Assembly (NCBI GenBank): GCA_009838625.1
Contig: VXRG01000135.1
Location: 16,493 to 53,406, forward strand
Length of the DNA stretch: 36,914 bases
Source of the DNA: Caldilineaceae bacterium SB0664_bin_27
GTDB lineage: Bacteria; Chloroflexota; Anaerolineae; Caldilineales; Caldilineaceae
Reading direction: 5' to 3'
A model generated the notes under the pieces. That model was not told the DNA's origin, did not search any database, and saw only the letters and a program-made list of their open reading frames with translations. Shown here one piece after another: positions 28,306-36,711 of this stretch. The stretch's first letter is position 1. Each line of letters begins with the position of its first letter. The position numbers were made by a program, and so were the translations under genes.

Positions 28306-29115
28306 TGGGGGTCCCTGGCGTCTTGCAGAAACGGTTCCGTCAGCAAGAAAGATTAAAAGTCATGTTGGAAGAGACCAACGAATATCCCGCGATATGGCGT
28401 TCTGTGACTGCACAAAAGATTTGCCGGGCAGCGGAAGCCCAGGAGGCTACGCAGTGAACTGACGCCCGGCGCCAATGAAATTCAGGGCAATTGGGACGGA
28501 ATTCGGAGGCCGTCGTCTTATACCGAGGGCACACACCAGGGCCTCCCAACCGTTGTATCGAGCGCTGAGAAGAGTGTGCGCCCGGATCGGAACAAACGCG
28601 CAACGGCCAGCCTGTCTGCAGTTCGGAGAGCACAGGCGGTGTGGCGTGCCTGCGCAACTCTGGCAAAAGTGCGTTTTTCGCCATTTGGCAAGTTTGCCGG
28701 GTAACCGGTCCCGATGCAGATTCGAGTCCTGAAACAGTAGGGCCAGTATACCAACCTGTCGGTCACATCTGAAAGTGCCATTCGACATGAAAGAGATCAC
28801 ATGACCTTCGACCAGATGGTTGGGAACCGGCGCCCGGGGGTCGTCCGAACCCGTTCCCCGCCAGACTGTTCCTCCCCCAGGTCCGGGAAGCACAAGGCCC
28901 TGTAGGCGGCGTCAATAGGGCCTCCCTCTTGACCCTTTCATAATGCGGCGGACTCTACCCATGAAAAATGGCAGTTGCGCGAATTCCAGTGTCTCAGCTA
29001 TATTTCTGTCGCGTGTGCCCGCAGCAGCCTCCCTTTGGCGGCTGACCGGCCGCCCGCCAACGAGAAGATTCTCCAAAAGATTCCTGCCCCAACGGCTATA
29101 CACGAGGAACCGCCA
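28306..29115. other. 810-bp divergent intergenic region
   Basis: No gene is supported between the sensor-like gene (-) and the M20 hydrolase (+). A minus-strand open frame at 28447-28893 has no family features. The region contains TCACATGA-type sequence at 28797-28804, similar to sites near the DUF554 genes. No clear promoter stands out. Confidence 0.5.
29104..29109 (+). promoter_or_regulatory. Shine-Dalgarno deciding the M20 hydrolase GTG start
   Basis: GAGGAA lies 6 nt before the GTG at 29116, which begins the conserved part of the protein. Upstream in-frame sequence to 28975 looks non-coding. Confidence 0.65.
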
Positions 29116-30267
29116 GTGCTCGATACAGACCGCCTCATATCCTTCACCAGCGACATCGTCCGCATCCGCAGCCTCAGTTGCGAGGAGGCCCGCGTCTCCC
29201 GCCGCATCGAAGACGAAATGACCGCGCTCGGCTTCGACAGCGTGTGGACCGACGACGTCGGCAACGTCGTCGGCGTTCTCGAGGGCGCGCAGCCAGGGCC
29301 GGTGATCGTCTTCGACGCCCATACCGATACCGTCGGCGTCTCGCCCGGTGTACCCTGGGAGCTCGACCCGTTCAGCGGAGAGGTGCGCGGCGGCGCCCTG
29401 CACGGACGCGGCGCGGCCGACATGAAGGGCGCCCTGGCCGCCATGGTGCACGGGATTGCCGGGCTGGACAGGAGTGCGCTCAAAGGCAAAGCCGTGGTGA
29501 GCGCCTCGGTGATGGAAGAGGTGCTTGAGGGTGTCGCCCTGGAGAAGGTGATCGCGCAGACCGGCGCCGACTTCGTCGTCATTGGCGAAGCCTCCGATCT
29601 GCAGATCGTGCGCGGCGGCCGCGGACGCGCCGAAATTCACCTCACCACCACCGGGCGGCCCTCCCACTCGTCCGCGCCCCACATGGGCCGCAACGCCGTG
29701 CTCGACATGATGCGCGTGATCGCAGCCGTCGAGGACCTGGCCCTCGACGAGCACCCCCAGATGGGACCCGCGATCTTCGCGCTGACCGACATCATCAGCG
29801 ACCCCTACCCGGGCCACTCCGTCATTCCCAGCATCTGCCGCGTGACCTATGACCGCCGTCTGCTGCCCGGCGAATCCGCGCAGCGTGTGCTGGCCGACAT
29901 CAGCGAGCGGCCGGAACTGGCCGATATCAAGCTGGATGCCCGCGTCGGCACCGGAGAGTATACCAGCTACACGGGGCACACCTTTGTGACGGAAAAGTTC
30001 TTCCCGGCCTGGCTGGCCGATGACAACGACCCCTTTGTGACAGGCGCGCTGGCCGCGGTGCATGGCGCCGGGATCGACGCGGGGCTGAACGCCTACCGTT
30101 TCTGCACCAATGCGGCCTACAGCGCCGGCGCGGCCGCCATACCGACCATCGGCTTCGGTCCGGCCACCGAGGCCGATGCGCACGTCATCAATGAGAGTCT
30201 CAAGCTCGACCATCTGATCGCGGCGGCGCAGGGATACCGGGCGATCGGCGAGGCCGTGTTGGGGTGA
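29116..30267 (+). CDS. M20 family metallohydrolase, YgeY-like
   Basis: The 383-residue protein has the M20 dimetal site: H69-x-D71 in FDAHTDTVG, bridging Asp102 in GRGAADMKG, and catalytic Glu134/135 in VMEEVLEG. A dimerisation insert contains VRGGRGRAEIHL and RPSHSSAPHMGRNAV. Segments such as SPGVPWELDPFSGEV resemble the YgeY group, whose members hydrolyse amide bonds of small N-acyl or carbamoyl compounds; some are linked to selenium-dependent purine pathways, but no such genes are here. The exact substrate is unknown. Confidence 0.88.
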   Translation: MLDTDRLISFTSDIVRIRSLSCEEARVSRRIEDEMTALGFDSVWTDDVGNVVGVLEGAQPGPVIVFDAHTDTVGVSPGVPWELDPFSGEVRGGALHGRGAADMKGALAAMVHGIAGLDRSALKGKAVVSASVMEEVLEGVALEKVIAQTGADFVVIGEASDLQIVRGGRGRAEIHLTTTGRPSHSSAPHMGRNAVLDMMRVIAAVEDLALDEHPQMGPAIFALTDIISDPYPGHSVIPSICRVTYDRRLLPGESAQRVLADISERPELADIKLDARVGTGEYTSYTGHTFVTEKFFPAWLADDNDPFVTGALAAVHGAGIDAGLNAYRFCTNAAYSAGAAAIPTIGFGPATEADAHVINESLKLDHLIAAAQGYRAIGEAVLG

Positions 30268-30476
30268 CGGGGCCTCGAACTGAGTGAGAAAACATCCCGG
30301 CTATGGCAACGACGCGATAGCGTTTCCGATGACCGTATGATTGACGATCCAGACGCCGGCAGAGATGTGGCTGAAGCCGGCGACTTCCAAACCCCTGACC
30401 GGTTGGCGCCAATGCGTCAGCTGCTCCCTCGGTGCCCTGGTTCGCTCCCGGAGGCTTCCCCCCAACAGGTGAAACA

Positions 30477-31733
30477 ATGAATACCGTCACGCTCACGCCC
30501 ACTGAGGCGCGTCGTTTAGCTGTCTCCGTCCAGTGTCTGGCGGGACCGCGCCCGCAGGCCGGCAAAGCCGGCATCATCGACCTGCTCCGCCGCATCAACT
30601 GTCTGCAGATCGACCCCATCCGGGCGGTGGAACGGACCCAGCTGCTCGTGCTGTGGAGCCGGATCGGGGCATTTGACCCTTCCTGGCTGGATGACCTGCA
30701 GCGGGAGCGCGTCATCATTGAGGGCGACGCCCACCAGGCCTCCTACGTCCTGACAGAGGACTATCACCTCTTTCGGCGCTGGATCGGCTCCCTCTTTAAG
30801 AGGACGGGCGACGGCATGGAGCGGGCACGCGCCTGGATGGAGGCAAACGAGACACTGCGCGCGGCCATCGTCGAGCGGCTGGGGCAGGAAGGCCCGCTGA
30901 CGGCCACCGTTTTCAACGACCTGGAGGCCGTGCCCTGGTACCCTTCGAGATGGTTCAGCGGCAAACCCGCCTCCATGATGATGTCTCTTCTGAGCTGGCA
31001 GGGCGTTGTCATGCCCGTCGGCCGCAAGGGAAACCAGAGGTTGTGGCAGCTGCGGGACGTCTGGCTGCCCGAGTGGGCGGAGCAGCCGCTGCCGCAGGAA
31101 GAGGAGGTCGTCGGTCTCGCCTGCCAGCGCTCGCTGAAGGCGCTGGGTGTGGCCGGCCCGCGGCAGATCAGCCGTCACTTCATCCGCGGCAAATATCCCA
31201 ACCTGGCGCGCAGGCTGGCCGAGCTGGCCGCGGAAGGGACCGTTTTGCCGGCGCAGATCGTCGGTGAGGAAGGGCCTTGGGACGGCGAATGGTACATCCA
31301 CCGGGAGACAGTGCCTTTGCTGGAGTCGGTCCGGGACGGCGCTTGGGCGCCCCGCACCGTTTTCCTGTCGCCCTTCGACAATCTGATCTGCGACCGGGAG
31401 CGCACGGAGCAGTTCTTCGACTTTTACTACCGCATCGAAATCTACGTGCCGAAAGCCAAGCGGGAGTACGGCTACTATGTGTTGCCCCTGCTGCACGGCG
31501 ACCGCTTCATCGGGAGAATGGACTCGCAGATCGAACGTAAGACGGGGATCTACCGTATCCACGCTTTCTATGAAGAGGAGGGGGCGCGCGTCGACGCGCC
31601 GGCGCGGGCCGCGGCGGCCGGTTCGCTGCTGGAGCTGGCCCGCTTTATCGGCGCCAAACGCGTCGAGCTGGGAGAGCGCATCCCGGCGCCCTGGCGCGAC
31701 GTACTGGAGAAGGAGGTCAACCAGGGCTTATGA
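30477..31733 (+). CDS. YcaQ-like winged-helix DNA glycosylase (HTH_42 family)
   Basis: The 418-residue protein belongs to the HTH_42 family of DNA glycosylases that includes YcaQ/AlkX and AlkZ. The catalytic Q-x-D pattern is Gln44-Ile45-Asp46 in NCLQIDPIRA. QxD marks the YcaQ-like branch (broad N-alkyl and interstrand crosslink removal), while AlkZ-like members have QxQ. HFIRGKYPNLARRLAELA belongs to the winged-helix region. It should remove alkylated bases or unhook crosslinks. AGGTG lies 6 nt before the ATG. It overlaps the next gene by 4 bp. Confidence 0.85.
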   Translation: MNTVTLTPTEARRLAVSVQCLAGPRPQAGKAGIIDLLRRINCLQIDPIRAVERTQLLVLWSRIGAFDPSWLDDLQRERVIIEGDAHQASYVLTEDYHLFRRWIGSLFKRTGDGMERARAWMEANETLRAAIVERLGQEGPLTATVFNDLEAVPWYPSRWFSGKPASMMMSLLSWQGVVMPVGRKGNQRLWQLRDVWLPEWAEQPLPQEEEVVGLACQRSLKALGVAGPRQISRHFIRGKYPNLARRLAELAAEGTVLPAQIVGEEGPWDGEWYIHRETVPLLESVRDGAWAPRTVFLSPFDNLICDRERTEQFFDFYYRIEIYVPKAKREYGYYVLPLLHGDRFIGRMDSQIERKTGIYRIHAFYEEEGARVDAPARAAAAGSLLELARFIGAKRVELGERIPAPWRDVLEKEVNQGL

Positions 31734-33943
31734 CTGCATCTGCACAGGCGGCTTCGGCGCAGACGGCGAACGCTTCGGCCCGTTTCGGCACCTTTGGAGG
31801 CGTGTTCACGCCCAACGTGCTGACGATTCTGGGCCTGATCCTGTTCTTGCGGGCGGGCTGGGTTGTCGGCCAGGCCGGCCTCATGGGCGCCCTCCTTATC
31901 GTGCTGATCGCCAACGCCATCAGCTTTCTGACCGGTCTGTCGCTCTCCGCGATCGCGACCTCGATGAACGTGCGGGCCGGCGGCAAGTACTACCTGATCT
32001 CGCGGACGCTGGGCCGTGAAATCGGCGGCGCCATCGGCGTGCCTCTCTATCTGTCGCAGGCGATCTCGGTCGCCTTCTACATCATCGGCTTCACCGAGTC
32101 GCTCGAGGGCATCGCCTTCTTCAGCCAGATCGACGCGCGCGTGCTTTCGACCTTGATTGCGATCGTCTTCGCGGTGGTGGCGTTCATCGGCGCCGACTTT
32201 GCCATCAAGATCCAGTATTTCATTCTGGCCGCGTTGATGGCCGCGCTGCTTTCCTTCTTTGGAGGCGGCTGGCTGGAGATCCAGGCGCCGACGCTGACCG
32301 CCAACTACGGCGAGGGCATGAACTTCTGGAGCGTCTTCGCCGTCTTCTTCCCCGCGGTGACCGGCATTGCGGTGGGCGCGAGCATGTCGGGCGATCTGAA
32401 GGACCCGGGCCGCAGCATCCACAAGGGCACGCTTTTTTCGGTTATGTTCACGGCCGGCGTCTACTTTCTCTCCGTCGTCTGGCTCTCGCTGCATGGGTCG
32501 CCGGACGAGTTGAAGAGCAACACGTTGATCATGCGCGACATCGCGCTCTTCCCGCCCCTGATCCTGATCGGCGTCTGGGCGGCGACGCTGTCGTCGGCGC
32601 TGGGCAGCATCGTGGCCGCGCCGCGCACGCTGCAGGCGATGGCCAATGACGGCATCGTGCCGCGGGCGTTGGGCTCGCGGCTGGGGAGCAGGACCGAGCC
32701 GCGGGTAGGCGTCCTGATCACGGCGTGCATCGCCTTCGCGGTGATCTGGGCCGGTGACCTGAACGTTGTAGCGCCGATCATCACCATGTTCTTCCTCAAC
32801 ACCTACGGCATGACCAACCTGGTGGCCGGCATCGAAAAGCTGGTCGGCAACCCCAGTTTCCGCCCGCGTGCCAAAATCCATTTCAGCTTCTCGCTGCTGG
32901 GAGCGGCCGGCTGCTACGGGGCAATGTTCGTCATCAATCCCGCGGCGACCGTCCTCGCCATCCTGATCAGCTATGGCATCTACTTCTACCTGGAGCGCCG
33001 CTCGACGATCCGCACCTGGGGCGACGTGCGCAACGGGATCTGGTTTGCGCTGGCGCGGCGCTCTCTGCTCAATCTGGAGCGTTCGGTCTTCCATGCCAAG
33101 AACTGGCGGCCGAACATCCTGGTCTTCACCGGGCAGCCGCATAACCGGGCGCCGCTGGTGGAGATCGCCAACCTGCTGAGCCGCGGCTATGGCATCGTCT
33201 CCTTCTACCAGCTTCTCGTCGGCGATATCGATCAGCTGGCGCGACGGCGGCTGCGCAGCATCGCCCGCCGCCAGATCCGCACCTTCATCCAGGAACAGAA
33301 TATGACCGCCTTCGCGGAGGCGGACATTGTGGAGAACTTCTACGCCGGCGCGGTGACAGTGTGCCAGTCCCATGGTGTGGGCGGGCTGGAGCCGAACGCC
33401 GTGCTGATGGGTTGGAGCGATACCGAGGGCGGGCGCACGCTCTCCTTGCGCCTGTTGTCGACGCTGTTCGAGCTGGGCAAGTCCGTCCTCTTCCTGCACC
33501 ACGATGAGAAGCGCGGCTTCGGCAACCGCAAGGTGATCGACGTCTGGTGGCGCGGGCGCAGCGGCAACGGCGACCTGATGCTGCTGTTGGCGCATATCAT
33601 TTCGCAGAGCCCGACCTGGGACGGGGCCTCGATCAGAATATTGCAGACGCTGCCGCGCGGTGAAGGGCGGGCACAGGTGGAGGCGCATCTGCGCGCCCTG
33701 CTGGACAGAGTGCGGGTCAATGCGGAGCCGGTGGTGGTGGTGCCCCCGCAGGGAGAGCGCTTCCCGGATACCGTGAAGACCTGGAGCAGGGAGACCGACC
33801 TGACGCTGCTGGGCATGAACCGGCCGGAAGCGGATGAGCGGGAGAGTTACGGCAACCAGTTGAACGGCTGGCTCAGCGCCGTGGGGACCGTGCTCCTGAT
33901 CCACAGCGGCCAGACCGAGGACCTGCTGGCGCCGAACGACTGA
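31730..33943 (+). CDS. Cation-chloride cotransporter-like (SLC12/APC) permease
   Basis: The 737-residue protein has about twelve membrane helices (about 25-445) and a large cytoplasmic C-terminal domain. The first helix region FGGVFTPNVLTILGLILFLR, the FFPAVTGIAVGASMSGDLKD segment and ATLSSALGSIVAAPRTLQAM match SLC12 transporters. So does NWRPNILVFTGQPHNRAPLV in the C-terminal domain. Family members move Cl- with Na+ and/or K+; which ions are used here is open, and amino-acid transport cannot be excluded. The start overlaps the DNA glycosylase stop (ATGA). Confidence 0.88.
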   Translation: MTASAQAASAQTANASARFGTFGGVFTPNVLTILGLILFLRAGWVVGQAGLMGALLIVLIANAISFLTGLSLSAIATSMNVRAGGKYYLISRTLGREIGGAIGVPLYLSQAISVAFYIIGFTESLEGIAFFSQIDARVLSTLIAIVFAVVAFIGADFAIKIQYFILAALMAALLSFFGGGWLEIQAPTLTANYGEGMNFWSVFAVFFPAVTGIAVGASMSGDLKDPGRSIHKGTLFSVMFTAGVYFLSVVWLSLHGSPDELKSNTLIMRDIALFPPLILIGVWAATLSSALGSIVAAPRTLQAMANDGIVPRALGSRLGSRTEPRVGVLITACIAFAVIWAGDLNVVAPIITMFFLNTYGMTNLVAGIEKLVGNPSFRPRAKIHFSFSLLGAAGCYGAMFVINPAATVLAILISYGIYFYLERRSTIRTWGDVRNGIWFALARRSLLNLERSVFHAKNWRPNILVFTGQPHNRAPLVEIANLLSRGYGIVSFYQLLVGDIDQLARRRLRSIARRQIRTFIQEQNMTAFAEADIVENFYAGAVTVCQSHGVGGLEPNAVLMGWSDTEGGRTLSLRLLSTLFELGKSVLFLHHDEKRGFGNRKVIDVWWRGRSGNGDLMLLLAHIISQSPTWDGASIRILQTLPRGEGRAQVEAHLRALLDRVRVNAEPVVVVPPQGERFPDTVKTWSRETDLTLLGMNRPEADERESYGNQLNGWLSAVGTVLLIHSGQTEDLLAPND

Positions 33944-34143
33944 ACGGCAGTTTTTTGTTTTTAGTTTTTAGTTTTTGGTCTCCTGAAAGACGTGGTTGTT
34001 CGATGCGGGCGAACTTGCTTCTTGATGACGTCGCTGAAGTGCGGAGCGCTCGTGGTATTCCCCCTTTTTTTGATTGAAGCACTCTTGGTTCGTTTTTCTC
34101 CATTGGTCAACGTAGCGGGTACGAAAGGCATCTCATTGTAACT
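33944..34143. other. A+T-rich spacer with T-rich repeats after the permease
   Basis: Starting 8 bp after the permease stop, the unit GTTTTTA/G repeats (33950-33978). A weak stem upstream (GCCG...CGGC) followed by the T-run may act as a terminator. The A+T content marks the beginning of a segment unlike its surroundings that carries the small gene downstream. Confidence 0.4.
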
Positions 34144-34506
34144 ATGAAAGGTTCACGCAGTTATCGGGATCTAATAGTGTGGAAGAAGTCGGTGGAGTTG
34201 GTCAGCAACATATATGTCTCCACACGTTCTTTCCCAAAGGAGGAGTTGTATGGGATCACATCCCAGATCAGGCGAGCCGGCGTGTCCGTCCCGGCCAATA
34301 TTGCCGAGGGGCAGGGAAGAAACAGCCCGGGGGAATTTCGACAGTTCCTGGGAATCGCACAAGGCTCCTTAGCAGAACTGGAAACTCTCTTGATCATATC
34401 CGGCAATTTGCAGTATCTCACCCCTTCGGGCACTTACCAACTTCTGAAGAAGTGCGAAGAGATCGGCAGACTCTTGGCCGGTCTGAAGAGTTCGCTATCT
34501 GATTAG
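34144..34506 (+). CDS. Four-helix-bundle protein (S23/IVS-type)
   Basis: The 120-residue all-helical protein has the family marks SYRDLIVWKKSVELV at the start and RRAGVSVPANIAEGQGR in the middle. The ending is compatible with four helices. Relatives were first seen in intervening sequences of 23S rRNA genes, but many stand alone, as here; their role is unknown. The gene and its flanks are richer in A+T than neighbours, and it is free-standing, suggesting acquisition as a unit. No recognisable ribosome site precedes the ATG. Confidence 0.9.
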   Translation: MKGSRSYRDLIVWKKSVELVSNIYVSTRSFPKEELYGITSQIRRAGVSVPANIAEGQGRNSPGEFRQFLGIAQGSLAELETLLIISGNLQYLTPSGTYQLLKKCEEIGRLLAGLKSSLSD

Positions 34507-34878
34507 ATTCCGGTCTTTAGATCCAGGCGGCCTTGCTCGTTGGCGGGGCGGTTGGCGCTGCTTGCCGCGGTGAATCACCTGCGCTGGCTTAAGTCGACAC
34601 CCATGCCTGCATCGATTTGGCAGCATCGCAGGGTTCAAGGGAGCGCCGGCGTTTCTCGACTGTTATTCCCCAATCTGCTGTGCTATACTGCCCATGGCGG
34701 GCCGGAGCGGCCTGTCCTGACGCCGGCACACTTTCCTAAGGTACACATAAGTTAACGAAGCGCTTCCAACTCCGCAGGGACATATCGGGCGGGGCGGCGG
34801 CGCTTTCTCTATCATCACACTGACTGGCTTCCGCGGCGGCGGCAGGTCGGCTCACCATCCCAACCGGAGAATAGAACA
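34507..34878. other. Intergenic region upstream of the aldolase-like gene
   Basis: 372 bp without a supported gene. It contains the extended -10 promoter candidate at 34681-34689 and, close to the ATG, the Shine-Dalgarno GGAG at 34866-34869. Confidence 0.5.
34681..34689 (+). promoter_or_regulatory. Extended -10 promoter candidate
   Basis: TGC-TATACT fits the extended -10 pattern (TGnTATAAT with one change). No good -35 is seen 17 nt upstream, which extended -10 promoters can do without. The leader before the aldolase-like gene would be about 180 nt. Confidence 0.45.
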
Positions 34879-35664
34879 ATGCGCGCGAATCCGATTCGCA
34901 AATTGCTCGATGAGGGCAAACCGACGCTGGCTACCCACATTCACAGCGTGTGGCCCAATGTTGTCGAGGCGCTGGGCCATACCGGCCTCTACGACTATGT
35001 GGAATTTGTGGCCGAGTATGGGACCTATACGCTCCACGATCTGGACAACATCTGCCGCGCCGCGGAGCTCCACGGCCTCGGCTCGATGATCAAGATCGAC
35101 TGGGCCAACAACGAATTTGTCGCGCAGCGGGCCGTCGGGTCGGGTTTCAACAGCGTGCTCTTTTCCGACGTGCGCTCCGCCGCCGGCGCGGCCGGCTGTG
35201 TCAGCTATGTGCGCGCGGATACGCCCCACGCGGGCGGCACCTTCGGCGTGGCCACGCGCCGCTTCTCCTACATGGGCTACGGCGGCAATGACGCCTACGT
35301 ACAGGCGCTCGACGACATCGTGGTGGCGCTGATGCTGGAGAAGAAGCCGGCGTTGGATGAGCTGGACGAGATCCTGGCCGTGGACGGCGTGGAGATACTG
35401 CAGTGGGGGCCGTCCGACTTTTCAATGAGTATCGGCAAGCTGGGACAGCGCAATGATCCCGAGGTTCAGGCTGCTTCGCAGCGCGTCATCGACGGCTGCC
35501 TGGCGGCCGGTGTGCACCCCAGAATTGAAATCGGCACGGCTGACGAGGCCAAGCGTTACCTGGACATGGGCGCGCGGCACTTCTGCATCGGCACCGACAT
35601 CGCCATCCTGCACCAGTGGTGGCAGCAGGAAGGCGAGAGTATGCGGAAGGCGTTGGAGGGCTAG
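34879..35664 (+). CDS. HpcH/HpaI aldolase-family protein with altered active site
   Basis: The 261-residue TIM barrel keeps the metal ligands of class II HpcH/HpaI aldolases: Glu154 (LMLEKKPALDELDEIL) and Asp180 in WGPSDFSMS. The catalytic His usual in the D/E-H-G/A motif is Tyr47 (AEYGTY). The pyruvate-binding Arg appears as Lys72 in MIKIDWANN. Family enzymes cleave or form 2-keto-3-deoxy acids to pyruvate and an aldehyde. This member may use another substrate or chemistry. GGAG lies 9 nt before the ATG. Confidence 0.83.
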   Translation: MRANPIRKLLDEGKPTLATHIHSVWPNVVEALGHTGLYDYVEFVAEYGTYTLHDLDNICRAAELHGLGSMIKIDWANNEFVAQRAVGSGFNSVLFSDVRSAAGAAGCVSYVRADTPHAGGTFGVATRRFSYMGYGGNDAYVQALDDIVVALMLEKKPALDELDEILAVDGVEILQWGPSDFSMSIGKLGQRNDPEVQAASQRVIDGCLAAGVHPRIEIGTADEAKRYLDMGARHFCIGTDIAILHQWWQQEGESMRKALEG

Positions 35665-35685
35665 GGGAACGGCGGTGGTTAGGGG

Positions 35686-36711
35686 TCAGCCGACCCGTTC
35701 GAGGAAACGCGCGTAGTTGGTGAAGAAGTAGCGGATGTCGTCGATGCCGTATTTCAGCATGGCGATGCGCTCGGGGCCCATGCCGAAGGCGAATCCGCTG
35801 AAGACTGCCGGGTCGTAGCCGCCGTTGTGCAGCACGATCGGGTGGACCATGCCGGCGCCCAGAATCTCGAGCCAGCCGGTCTGCTTGCAGATGCGGCAGC
35901 CCTTGGCCTCACACAGAACGCAGCCGGCGTCCACCTCGACGCTGGGCTCGGTGAACGGGAAGTAGCTCTTGCGGAAGCGCAGCGCACAGCCCTCACCGAA
36001 CATCTGGTTGGCGAAGTTCACCAGCGTGCCCTTGAGGTCGCTGAAGGTCACGTTGTGGCCCACCACCAGCCCTTCGACCTGGTGGAACATCATGTCGTAG
36101 CGGGCGCTCACATCCTCGTGGCGGTAGCATTTCCCCGGTAAAATGACGCGGATCGGCTCCGGGCAGTACTCGCGCATGGCGTGGATCTGCCCGGGGCTTG
36201 TGTGCGTGCGCAGAATGACGCCCGGCGTGGTCGTGTAGAAGGTGTCCCACATGTCGCGGGCGGGATGGCCCGGCGGGATATTGAGCAGGCCGAAATTGTA
36301 TTCGTCCGTCTCCACTTCGGGCGAATCGTAGACCTGGAAGCCCATCTGGCCGAAAATCTGCGCAATTTCGCGCAGCGTCTGGTTGCTGGGATGGATCTTG
36401 CCCAGCGTGGGCCGCCGGCCCGGCATGGTGACGTCCACGCCTTCGGCCGCGAGCGTCTCCTCCATCTCCTGGTGGCGGATCGCCTCCTGGCGCGTATGCA
36501 GGGCCTCTTCGAGCAGCTTTTTGAGCTCATTGCCCGCGCGGCCCGCCGCGGGGCGTTCCTCGCGCGGCAGGCTGCTCAGCCCGCGCAGGAAGTCGGTGAG
36601 CGCGCCGTTGCGGCCCAGATAGTCGCGGAACCAGGCCTCCGTCGCCTCCACCGTGTCGGCTGCGGCCAGCTCCTCCTGTGCGCGGGTCTGTAGCTCTTCA
36701 AGCGCCTGCAT
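35686..36711 (-). CDS. pheS: Phenylalanine-tRNA ligase alpha subunit
   Basis: The 341-residue protein has the N-terminal coiled coil (1-85) and the class II catalytic core: HPARDMWDTFY, YRHEDVSARYDMMFHQVEG (motif 2 region) and GFAFGMGPERIAMLKYGIDD (motif 3 region). A cysteine cluster, CVLCEAKGCRICKQTGW, is common in many bacterial PheS proteins. With PheT it forms the alpha2beta2 enzyme charging tRNA-Phe. pheT is not downstream: the next gene converges after only 21 bp. It must lie elsewhere or beyond the contig. Confidence 0.96.
   Translation of the reverse strand: MQALEELQTRAQEELAAADTVEATEAWFRDYLGRNGALTDFLRGLSSLPREERPAAGRAGNELKKLLEEALHTRQEAIRHQEMEETLAAEGVDVTMPGRRPTLGKIHPSNQTLREIAQIFGQMGFQVYDSPEVETDEYNFGLLNIPPGHPARDMWDTFYTTTPGVILRTHTSPGQIHAMREYCPEPIRVILPGKCYRHEDVSARYDMMFHQVEGLVVGHNVTFSDLKGTLVNFANQMFGEGCALRFRKSYFPFTEPSVEVDAGCVLCEAKGCRICKQTGWLEILGAGMVHPIVLHNGGYDPAVFSGFAFGMGPERIAMLKYGIDDIRYFFTNYARFLERVG

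Noticed and set aside
28447..28893. Minus-strand open frame of 148 codons with several Cys in the gap before the M20 hydrolase
   Set aside because: No ribosome site or family motif, and Cys spacing fits no known zinc site. Kept as non-coding.
28928..28957. TTGACC as a -35 box for the M20 hydrolase gene
   Set aside because: The sequence 17 nt downstream (ACTCTA) matches a -10 box poorly, and no better alternative spacing exists.
28975..29115. Longer N-terminus for the M20 hydrolase
   Set aside because: The extra 47 residues do not resemble the family, while a GTG at 29116 has an ideal Shine-Dalgarno and begins at the conserved LDTDRLISF.
28912..30213. Long minus-strand open frame opposite the M20 hydrolase
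   Set aside because: Low-complexity Gly/His/Asp composition and no recognisable fold; it mirrors a well-supported gene.
31568..33904. Very long open frame (about 778 codons) antisense to the permease gene
   Set aside because: Its sequence is rich in Arg, Gln, His and Asp and has no domain features; long antisense frames are expected opposite GC-rich genes. The plus-strand permease explains the region.
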